A DNA stretch of 64,000 nt from an uncultured Halomonas sp. GTDB taxonomy: Bacteria; Pseudomonadota; Gammaproteobacteria; Pseudomonadales; Halomonadaceae. Shown here one piece after another: positions 55,319 to 64,000 of this stretch. The stretch spans positions 1-64,000 of the forward strand of contig NZ_CANLFS010000017.1 in NCBI RefSeq assembly GCF_947490095.1, read 5' to 3'. The position numbers were made by a program, and so were the translations under genes. The notes under the pieces are model-generated. The model was not told the DNA's origin, ran no database searches, and saw only the letters and a list, made by a program, of their open reading frames with translations. Numbering within the stretch: the stretch's first letter is position 1; the number at the start of each line of letters is the position of its first letter.

Positions 55319-56320
55319 CTATCCTCGGGGCCGCGAATCACTGCGCTCCTCCGGGCTGACGCTTCGCCAGGGCCCTCCATGGCCCACGGTATCGGCCGCA
55401 TAGGCATCGCGCTCGCCGAGGGGGCGAGGCTCGCCGACAGTCGTATCACGATAGGTCTGGCGTTCCATTTCCACGTTGAACTCTGCCCCGAGCAGCACCA
55501 CGAAGGCCGAGAGCCAGAACCACAGCATCAACATCACCACCGCGCCCAGAGACCCGTAGATTTCGCTTACGCTGACCACACGGCCGAAGTAGAGCGACAG
55601 TCCGCCGGAGCCGATCAGCCACATCAAGGTGGCGACGACAGAACCGACGCTGAGCCACCGCCAGCGTGGCGACCGCCGACAGGGCCCGAAGCGGTAGAAA
55701 ACGGCGATCACCAGCATCATCACCAACAGGAGTGCCGGCCAGCGCAGCCAGGCGACAGCCCTCACCAGCAGGGTATCCAGCCCCAGCATGCCGATGACCA
55801 GGGGGAAGAAGGCGACAAAGGCAACGGTGACCAGCAACATCAGGATCAACCCCAGCGTCAGGGCCGCGACGATCATGCCCCGATGCAGCACCCCGCGCTT
55901 ATCGTCTTCGCCATAGACAACATTCAGCCCCATCACCATCCATAGCACGCCCTTGGAGGCGATGAACATCGCCACCACCACGCTGCCCAGTGCCGTCAGG
56001 CTGAGGCCGGTACTGGTGCTCTCGCCAATCCTGCGTGCCTGGTCGTTGATCAGGCGGGAGGCCTCGGGCGGCAGGTAATGGCTCAGCTGGACAATCTGCC
56101 CCGCCAGGCCCTGAGGGTCCATCACCAGCGCCCAGATCGAGATGATCGCGGCGATCATCGGAAAGAGCGCCAGCATGGCATTGAAGGCGATACCGGCGGC
56201 CATCATGGCGACAAGATCCCGACTGACCTCCCGCCTGACACGCCACAGGATATCCAGCCAGCCAACCGCCGGGATCTGACCCGGCTTACTGGCGTAACGC
56301 CCGTGCTTCTGCTTCACCAT
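55319..56320 (-). CDS. YihY/virulence factor BrkB family membrane protein
   Basis: 333 residues from ATG 56320 (alternative 56359). About six helices: AAGIAFNAMLALFPMIAAII, LTALGSVVVAMFIASKGVLW, LTLGLILMLLVTVAFVAFFP, LLLVMMLVIAVFYRFGP, and WFWLSAFVVLLGAEFNVEME. YGP-type motif appears as YRFGP. The C-terminal tail is Arg/Glu-rich and hydrophilic. Inner membrane; role unclear. Confidence 0.88.
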   Translation of the reverse strand: MVKQKHGRYASKPGQIPAVGWLDILWRVRREVSRDLVAMMAAGIAFNAMLALFPMIAAIISIWALVMDPQGLAGQIVQLSHYLPPEASRLINDQARRIGESTSTGLSLTALGSVVVAMFIASKGVLWMVMGLNVVYGEDDKRGVLHRGMIVAALTLGLILMLLVTVAFVAFFPLVIGMLGLDTLLVRAVAWLRWPALLLVMMLVIAVFYRFGPCRRSPRWRWLSVGSVVATLMWLIGSGGLSLYFGRVVSVSEIYGSLGAVVMLMLWFWLSAFVVLLGAEFNVEMERQTYRDTTVGEPRPLGERDAYAADTVGHGGPWRSVSPEERSDSRPRG

Positions 56321-56397
56321 GGGCCCTCCGTTGCATTGCGGGAGCAGCGATACTCGCATTGCTCCGGCATCGATGTTGCCGGCCGTGGACGGCCGTC

Positions 56398-57447
56398 TTA
56401 CACCCCGAGGGCAAGCTCGGCGATGACGTCGGCGGCGGGTACCGGGCGACAGCGGCTGGCGTTCTGGCCGGCCCAGAGTGGCGAAAAATCGCCGCTATTC
56501 GTGGCCTCGGCGGCGGCGCGCAGCGGAGCGATCGCCGCCGTTGCCAGGGGAAAGGCCGGGGCAACCGCCGCCATGGGACCCAGCTCCCGCATCAACCGAG
56601 TGACGATGCCCCGGGCCGGGCGACCGCTGTAGAGGGTGGTCAAGGCCGTATGGCGTGCCGCCTCGGACTGGAGGGCCCGGCGATGGATGCTGGAGATCGT
56701 GGTCTCGGGGCAGCACAACAGGGCGGTGCCTACCTGCACGGCATCGGCGCCCAGGGCTCGAACCGCTGCCACCCCTCTGGCATCGGCAACGCCCCCGGCG
56801 GCGATCAGGGGCAGGTCGATCGCCTCACGCACCTGGGGCAGCAAGGCCAGGGTTCCCATCTGGGTGGTGACGTCCTCGCTCAGGAACATGCCGCGATGCC
56901 CGCCCGCCTCCAGCCCCTGGACGATCACCGCATCGGCGCCGTTGGCCTCGAGCCACTCGGCCTCGGCCACGGTCGTCGCCGAGGCCAGCACCGTGGCCCC
57001 CCAGGCCTTGACCCGCTCGAGCAGGTCGGCTTCCGGCAGGCCGAAATGAAAGCTCACCACCTCGGGGCGAAAGGGCTCCAGGGCATCGCAGGCCTGATGG
57101 TCGAAGGGGCGTCGCCCCGCTCCCTGGGGCACGGCATCGATATCCAGGCCGAACTCGGCGAAAAAGGGCGCAAGGGCCTCATGCCAGCGCGCCTGGGCCA
57201 CCGGATCCGGCTCGGGAGATGCATGGCAGAAGGCGTTGACGTTAAGGGGCGCCGAGGTGGCGGCGCGGAACGTGGCGAGCTCCTCGCCCATGGCCTCGGG
57301 GGCGAGCATGGCACAGGGCAGCGCCCCCAGGCCCCCGGCCCGCGCCACGGCGATCGCCAGGGCGCTGCCCTGAGCACCAGCCATGGGCGCCTGGAGGATG
57401 GGCAGCTCAATGCCGAGACGCTGATGGAGGGTAGGCAACGGGGACAT
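56398..57447 (-). CDS. Nitronate monooxygenase (NPD family)
   Basis: 349 residues. FMN-dependent TIM barrel: LPILQAPMAGAQGSALAIAV, NVNAFCHASPEPDP, VVSFHFGLPEADLLERVKAW, ADAVIVQGLEAGGHRGMFLS and LPLIAAGGVADARGVAAVRA with GADAVQVGTALLCCPE. Oxidises alkyl nitronates such as propionate-3-nitronate. Convergent/following YihY on the same strand with a 77-bp gap. Confidence 0.92.
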   Translation of the reverse strand: MSPLPTLHQRLGIELPILQAPMAGAQGSALAIAVARAGGLGALPCAMLAPEAMGEELATFRAATSAPLNVNAFCHASPEPDPVAQARWHEALAPFFAEFGLDIDAVPQGAGRRPFDHQACDALEPFRPEVVSFHFGLPEADLLERVKAWGATVLASATTVAEAEWLEANGADAVIVQGLEAGGHRGMFLSEDVTTQMGTLALLPQVREAIDLPLIAAGGVADARGVAAVRALGADAVQVGTALLCCPETTISSIHRRALQSEAARHTALTTLYSGRPARGIVTRLMRELGPMAAVAPAFPLATAAIAPLRAAAEATNSGDFSPLWAGQNASRCRPVPAADVIAELALGV

Positions 57448-57582
57448 GGCGGACTCCGACACGGATGTGGATGGCTCTACAGCTTGCTTGCCTCCTCGTC
57501 CCCCGGCAAGACAGGCGTCGCTGCATGAGGCGCCGCCTTTCCAGCGAATGACGACGGCAGGCCGGGGCCGATCGCCACCGCC

Positions 57583-58104
57583 TCAGTCTTCGGCGGGCTC
57601 CAGCACCATTTGTGCATTGCGGATACGGATATCGAAATGATCGAGAAAACTCATGCCCAGCAGCGCGGTATCCCCCTCCAGCCCCGTGCTGATGGAACCA
57701 CGCACATCCCGCGCCACATAGCCGCCCAGGCCGACCTCATCGAGCCGGGTGAGGCCACCGCGCACCCGGCCGTTGGCGGTGTTGAACCAGGCACTGCCGG
57801 TGGCCTCGAGCCCCAGCCGGTCGGCCATCTCGCCGGGTAGCGCCACATAGGTGGCGCCGGTATCCACCAGAAACTCCACCGGCTCGCCGTTGATGCGCCC
57901 GGTGGCCACGAAGTGGCCGCCACGATTGCGCTCGAGTACCACCGGCGCGCCCTCCTCCACCGCGCTGACCAGGTGGCTGTTGGGATTGCGCTGGCGTTCC
58001 ACATAGCCCTGAAACCACCAGGTTCCAGCGGCAATGAACAACACCCAGAACAGCAGCATCATGCCGAGCCCGGTGCGCCTCACTCCCCTGCCCTGATCGC
58101 TCAT
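57583..58104 (-). CDS. Membrane-anchored retropepsin-like aspartic protease (clan AA)
   Basis: 173 residues; GGGAG 7 nt before ATG 58104. One N-terminal helix (LGMMLLFWVLFIAAGTWWF) tethers a periplasmic aspartic protease domain with EFLVDTGATYVALPGEMADR (active-site DTGA) and LLGMSFLDHFDI. This is the TIGR02281 type found in proteobacteria, functioning as a dimer; substrate unknown. Confidence 0.9.
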   Translation of the reverse strand: MSDQGRGVRRTGLGMMLLFWVLFIAAGTWWFQGYVERQRNPNSHLVSAVEEGAPVVLERNRGGHFVATGRINGEPVEFLVDTGATYVALPGEMADRLGLEATGSAWFNTANGRVRGGLTRLDEVGLGGYVARDVRGSISTGLEGDTALLGMSFLDHFDIRIRNAQMVLEPAED

Positions 58105-58181
58105 TCGGTTGCTCCCGGCGAAGGCCTCGATCTCCTTTGACCTATTCGAAGCAGGCGGATTCCCTGGCTCGCATGCCTCAC

Positions 58182-59540
58182 CTAGCGTTGGCCGTTGCGC
58201 GCCTCCCAGGCCGCGGCAGCGCGCTGACCGCGGGCCTGGTCGACGAACAGACAGATCAGGATGGCGACGATAAACAGCGCCGCACACAGCAGGATTGAGG
58301 CCTGCAACCCCACCACCGTCTGCAACAGTCCCAGGGCGATGATGCCGAAGACACCGGCCAGCTTGTTGGCCAGCCCCCAGAAGCCGAAGAATTCCGCGGC
58401 CTTGCGGGTCGGCGAGAAGAGCCCGACCAAGGCACGGCTGGCCGACTGGCTGGAGCCCAGCGAGAGCCCCGCCAGGCAGCCGACGAAGAGAAACAGGTGC
58501 TGGGCCTCCCAGTCGAGGCCGAAGCGCCCATTGAGCAGGGCGGTGACTTGCGGAGTCGCCCAGATAGCCAGAATGGCCGCCACCCACAGCACCAGGGTGA
58601 ACTGGTAGGTGAGCTTGGTGCCGATACGGTCCTGAATGAAGCCGAAGCCCAGGGCGCCGGCCGCCGCGGTGATCTGCACGATGATAAACATCAGGTTACG
58701 GGTCGACTCGTCCCAGCCAATCACCTGGGCGCCGTAGATGAAGGCGAAGGCGATAATGATGTAGACCCCGGCCATGGAGAACAGCAGCGATACCAGGAAG
58801 GTCGCCAGGTCACGAAAGCGTTGCATCTCGTGCAGGGTCGTCGAGACGCGCTCCCTTGCGATATCGCGGTAGGGCTTGCCGGCCGGCTGCGGCGTGCCGC
58901 GCTCCTTGACCCACAGGAAGGTCGGAATGGCGGTGATCAGGAAAAAGGCGGCGGCGAAGGGGCCCACCCAGCGGATACGCTCGAAATTCTCCGCCGTCGC
59001 CTCCCCCAGCGCCACCAGGGTGAAGCCGGCGGCGAAGAGTCCGCCAACGTAGCCCAGCGCCCAGCCGAAGCCGGAAATCTTGCCCAGGTCCTCGGGCGGC
59101 CCGAGGTCGGGCAAAAAGGAGGCGATAAACGACTCGCCCATGGAGTAGGCATAATTGGACACCACGATCAGCGCGAGTCCCAGCACCACGTAGCCCGGCG
59201 CCACGAAGTAGAGCATGGCGGTGGCGGCGACCGTGGCCAGGTAGCTGGCGAACAGGAAGCGCTTCTTCTCGGCACGGTAGTCCATCACCGCCCCGCACAA
59301 CGGCCCGGTGACCACCACCAGCAGGTAGCTGATGGCCAGTGCCAGGCTCCACAGGAAGTTGGCCAGCCGGTAGTCACCGCCGCGCTCGCCGACGATCACC
59401 GTGGTGAACAGCTCACCGAACACCACCGTGATGATCAGCAGGGTGTAGGCCTGGTTGGCGAAATCGAACATCGCCCAGCCGAAGATCTCGCGCCGTGAGG
59501 CGCGCGCCCTGGGCATGGGTGGACTCTCGGTCGTGCTCAT
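58182..59540 (-). CDS. MFS transporter, UMF1/Atg22-like
   Basis: 452 residues, 12 membrane segments. REIFGWAMFDFANQAYTLLI and the RK motif-like region AVMDYRAEKKRFLFASYLAT, plus LGKISGFGWALGYVGGLFAA and SQSASRALVGLFSPTRKAAE, are signatures of this family. Substrate unknown, possibly amino-acid export. 30 bp upstream on the same strand is the BCCT gene. Confidence 0.9.
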   Translation of the reverse strand: MSTTESPPMPRARASRREIFGWAMFDFANQAYTLLIITVVFGELFTTVIVGERGGDYRLANFLWSLALAISYLLVVVTGPLCGAVMDYRAEKKRFLFASYLATVAATAMLYFVAPGYVVLGLALIVVSNYAYSMGESFIASFLPDLGPPEDLGKISGFGWALGYVGGLFAAGFTLVALGEATAENFERIRWVGPFAAAFFLITAIPTFLWVKERGTPQPAGKPYRDIARERVSTTLHEMQRFRDLATFLVSLLFSMAGVYIIIAFAFIYGAQVIGWDESTRNLMFIIVQITAAAGALGFGFIQDRIGTKLTYQFTLVLWVAAILAIWATPQVTALLNGRFGLDWEAQHLFLFVGCLAGLSLGSSQSASRALVGLFSPTRKAAEFFGFWGLANKLAGVFGIIALGLLQTVVGLQASILLCAALFIVAILICLFVDQARGQRAAAAWEARNGQR

Positions 59541-59570
59541 CGCAGGGTCCCTGTGGATGACGGGTCAGTA

Positions 59571-61205
59571 CTAGATGCCGTCGCGACGATTGATACGCCG
59601 GTTGACCACACTGGGAGCCCGGCGCAGCTTCTCTTCTTCGCCGAGCTGATCGGCTTCGAAAGGATCGGCGCCCACGGGCGTCTCCCCGTGACGACGATAG
59701 AGCTGGGTGAGCATCGCCTTGCGATCTTCGCGCAGTTCGCGAACCAGGACGATCACCATGCCGTAAAGAATGAAGGTGAAGGGCAGCGCCGAAAGCACCG
59801 AGGCCGACTGCAGGCCAGACAGCCCACCGGCGGCGATAAGCGTCAGGCAAATCGCCGCAATCAGCACGCCCCAGGTAACGCGTTTGTAGAGCGGCGGATT
59901 GATGGAGCCGTTATCGGTCATCTGGGCGACGATATAGGAAGCGGAGTCTGCCGACGTCACCAGGAAGACAAAGATCAGCATCATTGCCACCACCGAGAGC
60001 ACCCCGGAGAAAGGCATCAACTCAAACATTTCGAACAGCGCCACGGTGATATTGGACTGGGTAGCGGCGGCCAACCCGATATCACCGTTCAGTTCCATGT
60101 TCAGTGCCGCACCGCCGAACACGCCGATCCACAGGCAGGCCAGCAAGGGGGGAACCACCAGCACACCAAACACGTATTCCTTGATGGTGCGACCGCGAGA
60201 GACGCGCGCTACGAACGTACCCACAAAGGGTGACCAGGCGATGACCCAAGCCCAGTAGAAGATGGTCCAGCGGCTTGCCCAGGCGTTGTCGTTGTAGGGT
60301 GAGATGCGCAGGCTCATGCCGATGAAGTTCTGCAGATAGTCACCAATGCCCAGCGTGATGGTCTCGAGGATGGCCAGTGTCGGACCGGTAAAAAGCACCC
60401 ACAGCATCAGGCCGATGCACAGAACCATGTTGAGGTTGGAAAGCCGCTTGATGCCCTTGTCCAGGCCCGACCAGGTAGAGGCCATATAAGCCAGAAACAT
60501 GACGAGGAGGATGATGAACTGCCAAAACACGGACTCGGGCAGGCCAAACACGGCATTGAGGCCGCCGTTCATCTGCAGTACCCCAAGCCCCAGCGAGGTG
60601 GCGACCCCCATCACTGTGGCAACCACTGCGAAGATGTCCAGAGCCGGTGCATAGCGCCGCGCCTCGGGATACTTGGCCGTGACCGAAGAGAGAACCGATG
60701 ACACCAGACCGGCCTGGCCCTTGCGAAACTGGAAGTAGGCGATGATCAAGCCCACCACCGAAAAGGCCGCCCACTGGTGGATGCCCCAGTTGAAGTAGGT
60801 GTACTGGATGGCATAGCGCGCCGACGCTATCGTCTCTGCCGGCATATCCCCATAGGGAGGATCGATATAGTGGAACATCGGCTCGGCCATGCCGTAGAAC
60901 ACCAGCCCCACGCCGAAGCCTGCGGCCAGCAGCATGCTGACCCAGGAGAAGAAGCTGAAGCTGGGAGAGCTATCCTGAGGCCCGAGACGGATCTTGCCGT
61001 ACTTGCTGAAGGCCAGCACCAGCAGGAAGATGACGAACCCGAAGACTGAAAACAGATACAACCAGCCAAACGCGTGGGTAATGCTATCGAGCGCGGCGTT
61101 GGCAACGTTGCCGAACCCTTCAGGAAAGGCCGCTCCCATCGCCACCAACGCGAGTATGATGATCGTCGAGACGGAAAATACCGTCTTCCCTCCATGATCG
61201 GCCAT
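59571..61205 (-). CDS. BCCT-family osmolyte transporter
   Basis: 544 residues, 12 membrane segments. Sodium- or proton-coupled uptake of glycine betaine, choline or similar. [40 protein letters not shown] and the BCCT signature [20 protein letters not shown] with [20 protein letters not shown] are present. The C-terminal hydrophilic tail ([20 protein letters not shown]) may be regulatory. Specific substrate cannot be read from sequence. Confidence 0.95.
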   Translation of the reverse strand: MADHGGKTVFSVSTIIILALVAMGAAFPEGFGNVANAALDSITHAFGWLYLFSVFGFVIFLLVLAFSKYGKIRLGPQDSSPSFSFFSWVSMLLAAGFGVGLVFYGMAEPMFHYIDPPYGDMPAETIASARYAIQYTYFNWGIHQWAAFSVVGLIIAYFQFRKGQAGLVSSVLSSVTAKYPEARRYAPALDIFAVVATVMGVATSLGLGVLQMNGGLNAVFGLPESVFWQFIILLVMFLAYMASTWSGLDKGIKRLSNLNMVLCIGLMLWVLFTGPTLAILETITLGIGDYLQNFIGMSLRISPYNDNAWASRWTIFYWAWVIAWSPFVGTFVARVSRGRTIKEYVFGVLVVPPLLACLWIGVFGGAALNMELNGDIGLAAATQSNITVALFEMFELMPFSGVLSVVAMMLIFVFLVTSADSASYIVAQMTDNGSINPPLYKRVTWGVLIAAICLTLIAAGGLSGLQSASVLSALPFTFILYGMVIVLVRELREDRKAMLTQLYRRHGETPVGADPFEADQLGEEEKLRRAPSVVNRRINRRDGI

Positions 61206-61365
61206 GATGACTCCTGTCGTTTATCATCTGTCATGCATCATACCAGCCCGATCCGCTTCGCACAGGGCCCCGGCGGTGTTGCATAGCAGGCGGTACGCCC
61301 CCATCAATGTCCACCAGCAAGCCAGCTTTTTACCCCTAACCCTTTTACCCTTAACCGGAGCCGCC

Positions 61366-62361
61366 ATGTCTCGTCTTGCCACTACCGCCTTGTCCGTTCT
61401 CGACCTGGCTCCCATCCGCGAGGACGGCAGCGCCGCCGAGAGCTATCGAGAAAGCGTGGCCCTGGCCCGGCAGGCCGAGCGCCTGGGCTATACCCGCTTC
61501 TGGCTCGCCGAACATCACGGCATCGAGGGCATCGCCAGCGCCGCCACCGCGGTGCTGATCGGCCATGTGGCCGGCGCCACCCAGCGCATCCGCGTGGGCA
61601 GCGGCGGCATCATGCTGCCCAATCATCCACCCCTGGTGATCGCCGAACAGTTCGGCACCCTGGAGACCCTCTACCCCGGCCGTATCGACCTGGGATTGGG
61701 TCGGGCACCGGGCTCCGATGGCGCTACCATGGCCGCACTGCGCCGCTCTCCCCATGCCGGGGTTGAGGACTTCCCGCAGCGCCTGGAGGAGCTGCAGGGC
61801 TTTCTCGGCGAGGCCCGCCCCGACCAGAAGGTCCGTGCGGTTCCTGGCCAGGGCACCCATGTGCCCCTCTGGCTGCTGGGCTCCAGCGGCTACAGCGCCC
61901 AGCTCGCCGCACGCCTCGGCCTGCCTTTCGCCTTCGCCGCCCAGTTCGCCCCGGGTTACCTGCATGAGGCACTGCGCCTCTATCGCGATAACTTCCGCCC
62001 CTCGGCGGTACTCGACAAGCCCCATGCCATGGTCGGCCTGCCGGTCGTCGCCGCCGAGACCGACGCCTACGCCGACTACCTGGCGACCACCATGCGCCAG
62101 AAGTTCCTGGGCATGATCCGCGGCCGTCGCACCAGCGCCAAGCCACCGGTAGAGCATCTCGAGATGTCACCCATGGAGGAGGCGCAACTACAGCAGTTCC
62201 TGGGCGCCGCCATCGTCGGCGGCCCCGACACCGTGCACCGGGAACTGGAAGCCTTCCTCGAACAGACCGGCGCCGACGAACTGATGCTCAACACCGACGT
62301 CTATTCCCTGGAGGATCGCCTCAAGAGCTATGAGCTCGTTGCCGACGTGTGGACGCGATAA
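61366..62361 (+). CDS. Luciferase-like flavin-dependent oxidoreductase (MsnO8 family)
   Basis: 331 residues; ATG 61366 with GGAG 5 nt upstream. [76 protein letters not shown] and [20 protein letters not shown] are typical of the LLM subfamily including YhbW/YvbT-like proteins. Substrate unknown. The BCCT gene is divergent. Confidence 0.93.
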   Translation: MSRLATTALSVLDLAPIREDGSAAESYRESVALARQAERLGYTRFWLAEHHGIEGIASAATAVLIGHVAGATQRIRVGSGGIMLPNHPPLVIAEQFGTLETLYPGRIDLGLGRAPGSDGATMAALRRSPHAGVEDFPQRLEELQGFLGEARPDQKVRAVPGQGTHVPLWLLGSSGYSAQLAARLGLPFAFAAQFAPGYLHEALRLYRDNFRPSAVLDKPHAMVGLPVVAAETDAYADYLATTMRQKFLGMIRGRRTSAKPPVEHLEMSPMEEAQLQQFLGAAIVGGPDTVHRELEAFLEQTGADELMLNTDVYSLEDRLKSYELVADVWTR

Positions 62362-62445
62362 TCTACAGGGAACGAACTCTGCCCCCGGGCTTTCCAAGGG
62401 GCAGTTTATCTTGCGTCACACCCGACGCGACCTCTGGAGTACAAG

Positions 62446-62850
62446 ATGCCCGATTCCCAAGGCCCTCACCGGGACCCCCGTCAGAATCCCGCCTGGCGTG
62501 CCGCCCAGCAGTGGCAGCAACGCGCTCGCCAGCCCCAAGGCAATGGCCTGCTCAATAGCCTCAAGATGCTGCTCGCCTGGCTACTGTTCGGCACCCTGAT
62601 GGTCGTGGCCATGGTCTTCGGCCTGATCTTCATGCTGCTGGGCTGGGCGCTGATGCCGTTACTGCGCCGCCGCCTGAAGAAGCGCATGGAAAGGATGCGC
62701 GCCGACCAGGCCGAGAACGTGGATGGCGGCGGCTTTCAGTACAGCGAGACCCGCTATCGCGAGACTCATACCTCTAGCGGCCGCCACCACGAACAGCAGG
62801 TGCTGGAGGGAGACTATGAGGTGAAGCCAGACGAACCGGGCAAACGCTGA
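62446..62850 (+). CDS. Small single-pass membrane protein
   Basis: 134 residues, GGAG before ATG 62446. Gln/Arg-rich N-terminus (QQWQQRARQPQGNGLLNSLK), one long hydrophobic stretch (LLFGTLMVVAMVFGLIFMLL), then a basic stretch and a polar tail (YSETRYRETHTSSGRHHEQQ). Resembles halomonad proteins with a YihY-type hydrophobic hairpin; no named family. Confidence 0.75.
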   Translation: MPDSQGPHRDPRQNPAWRAAQQWQQRARQPQGNGLLNSLKMLLAWLLFGTLMVVAMVFGLIFMLLGWALMPLLRRRLKKRMERMRADQAENVDGGGFQYSETRYRETHTSSGRHHEQQVLEGDYEVKPDEPGKR

Positions 62851-62864
62851 TCGACGGGGATCCG

Positions 62865-63317
62865 CTAGGCTCCCCGCATCACCGCCTCCAGGGCGGCGCG
62901 ATAGCCCTGGCTGCCCAGCCCCGCGATCACCCCGTCGGCACGTAGCGAAACATAGGAGTGGTGGCGAAAGCTCTCGCGTCGGTGCACGTTGGAGAGGTGC
63001 ACCTCGATCACTCGGCCATCATAGGCATTGAGGGCATCGAGGATCGCCACCGAGGTATGGGTGTAGGCCGCCGGGTTGATGATGATCGCCGCGGTGTCAT
63101 CCAGCCGCGCCGCCTGGATGGCGTCGATCAGCTCTCCCTCATGGTTGCTCTGCCGGCAGGTGATGTCCCAGCCACCCAGCACCGCCTGTTCATGTAGCGC
63201 GCTATTGATATCGTCCAGGGTCTCATGACCGTAGACTTCCGGCTGCCGGGCGCCCAGCAGATTAAGGTTAGGGCCATGGAGTACCAGAACCTTGTTGTGA
63301 CGCATGGCGTGGCTCAT
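62865..63317 (-). CDS. aroQ: 3-dehydroquinate dehydratase, type II
   Basis: 150 residues. Third step of the shikimate pathway. [58 protein letters not shown] and [20 protein letters not shown] contain the catalytic Tyr, His and Asn. ATG 63317 overlaps the aldehyde dehydrogenase stop (ATGA), so the two are translationally coupled; an internal ATG at 63305 is the alternative. Confidence 0.96.
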   Translation of the reverse strand: MSHAMRHNKVLVLHGPNLNLLGARQPEVYGHETLDDINSALHEQAVLGGWDITCRQSNHEGELIDAIQAARLDDTAAIIINPAAYTHTSVAILDALNAYDGRVIEVHLSNVHRRESFRHHSYVSLRADGVIAGLGSQGYRAALEAVMRGA

Positions 63318-64000
63318 TCCCTCACCTTGATCAGCTTGCGATTGACGAACTCTCCCATGCCATCTGGGCCCAGCTCACGGCCGAAGCCCGAGCGCTTGAC
63401 CCCGCCGAAAGGCAACTCGGCGGCCGACCCCGGCCCCTCGTTGATATGCACCATCCCCGCCTCGAGACGCGTCGCCAGCCGGCGAGCGCGTTCGATATTG
63501 CGCGACTGGATCACCGCTCCGAGGCCATAGGCGGAGTCGTTGGCCAAGCGAACGGCTTCCTCCTCGTCGTCCACCGGGTAGACCACCGCGACGGGACCGA
63601 ACAGTTCCTCGTGAAAGAGTCGCATCTCCGGCGTCACGCCGGTCAGCAGGGTGGGAGCATACCAGGCACCGGGGCGCTCCAGTCTGTGGCCACCGGTCAG
63701 GACACGCGCCCCCTGAGCGACAGCGTCCTGCACCTGGGCCTCCAGGGTCGCGAGGGCCCTCTCGGAGGAAAGCGGCCCCATGAAGGTGCCTTCATCCTGG
63801 GGGGCGCCGACCGCAATGCCCTCTATTGCCTGCTGGAAGTCGACCAGGAAATCATCATGCAGGCGACGATCGACCAGGATTCGCTTGGCCGCATTGCAGG
63901 CCTGGCCGGCATTGCCGAAACGGCCAGACAGCGCCTGCGACACGGCCTGCTCCAGGTCGGCATCGTCCAACACGATAAAGGGATCGGAGCCACCCAGCTC
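63314..64000 (-). CDS. Succinate-semialdehyde-type aldehyde dehydrogenase (5' part outside window)
   Basis: The last 228 residues are visible. [16 protein letters not shown], catalytic Cys in [56 protein letters not shown] and [20 protein letters not shown] are aldehyde dehydrogenase motifs. [12 protein letters not shown] is typical of NAD-dependent succinate-semialdehyde dehydrogenases; no gabT is seen. Upstream start lies beyond 64000. Confidence 0.92.
   Translation of the reverse strand, partial: ELGGSDPFIVLDDADLEQAVSQALSGRFGNAGQACNAAKRILVDRRLHDDFLVDFQQAIEGIAVGAPQDEGTFMGPLSSERALATLEAQVQDAVAQGARVLTGGHRLERPGAWYAPTLLTGVTPEMRLFHEELFGPVAVVYPVDDEEEAVRLANDSAYGLGAVIQSRNIERARRLATRLEAGMVHINEGPGSAAELPFGGVKRSGFGRELGPDGMGEFVNRKLIKVRE

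Overview
The window is about 64 kb of a GC-rich gammaproteobacterial chromosome. The gene set points to a moderately halophilic member of the Halomonadaceae (Halomonas-like): an NhaD-type Na+/H+ antiporter, a BCCT osmolyte transporter, a Pseudomonas-style arginine succinyltransferase operon with two AstA subunits, FabV, and the queA-tgt-yajC-secD-secF block. Genus is inferred from gene content only; no rRNA gene is present. Almost all of it reads as ordinary vertically inherited chromosome with tightly packed operons, many with 4-bp ATGA/GTGA overlaps.

Layout. 1-2.4 kb is an AT-rich accessory island on the minus strand with a two-gene DUF262 (ParB/GmrS-like) plus HEPN ribonuclease-like module. 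It abuts a broken DUF427 gene. 3-5.6 kb holds pncB, a decayed DUF3820 copy, and a monooxygenase/coiled-coil gene pair. 5.6-9.3 kb holds a voltage-sensor-like membrane protein and a divergent MerR regulator/P-type metal ATPase pair with a textbook 19-bp-spacer MerR promoter. 10.5-13.1 kb is a lemA/TPM/ygjV envelope cluster. 13.1-18 kb has nfsA, a CbiX protein, an intact DUF3820 gene, arfB, DUF3581 and nhaD. 18.2-23.6 kb is a compact cluster of a periplasmic substrate-binding-like protein, an outer-membrane barrel, a GGDEF-EAL protein and an exosortase-type acyltransferase. 23.6-31.8 kb is one long minus-strand operon, astC-astA-astA-astD-astB-zapE-TRIC channel, for arginine catabolism.

From 32 kb: a Fur-controlled TonB receptor, a methyltransferase, a GlxA-type regulator, fabV, gpx, a Nudix hydrolase, an AidB-like dehydrogenase, a LysE exporter, rnk, exoD, tRNA-Leu(CAA), the queA-tgt-yajC-secDF block, gloA, tag, metR, an RstAB two-component system, several very small proteins, a YihY membrane protein, nitronate monooxygenase, a membrane-anchored aspartic protease, an Atg22-type MFS protein, BCCT, a luciferase-like oxidoreductase, aroQ, and an aldehyde dehydrogenase cut by the window end.

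Most notable: (1) the DUF262-HEPN island, a likely defence or toxin-type module, apparently inserted into a gene that also carries two single-base losses; (2) three independent tandem-repeat arrays (15, 79 and 63 bp units), each built from the 3' end of the adjacent gene; (3) the substrate-binding/porin/c-di-GMP/acyltransferase cluster; (4) a voltage-sensor domain without a pore; (5) zapE sitting where astE would be expected. No CRISPR array, integrase, transposase or rRNA was found.
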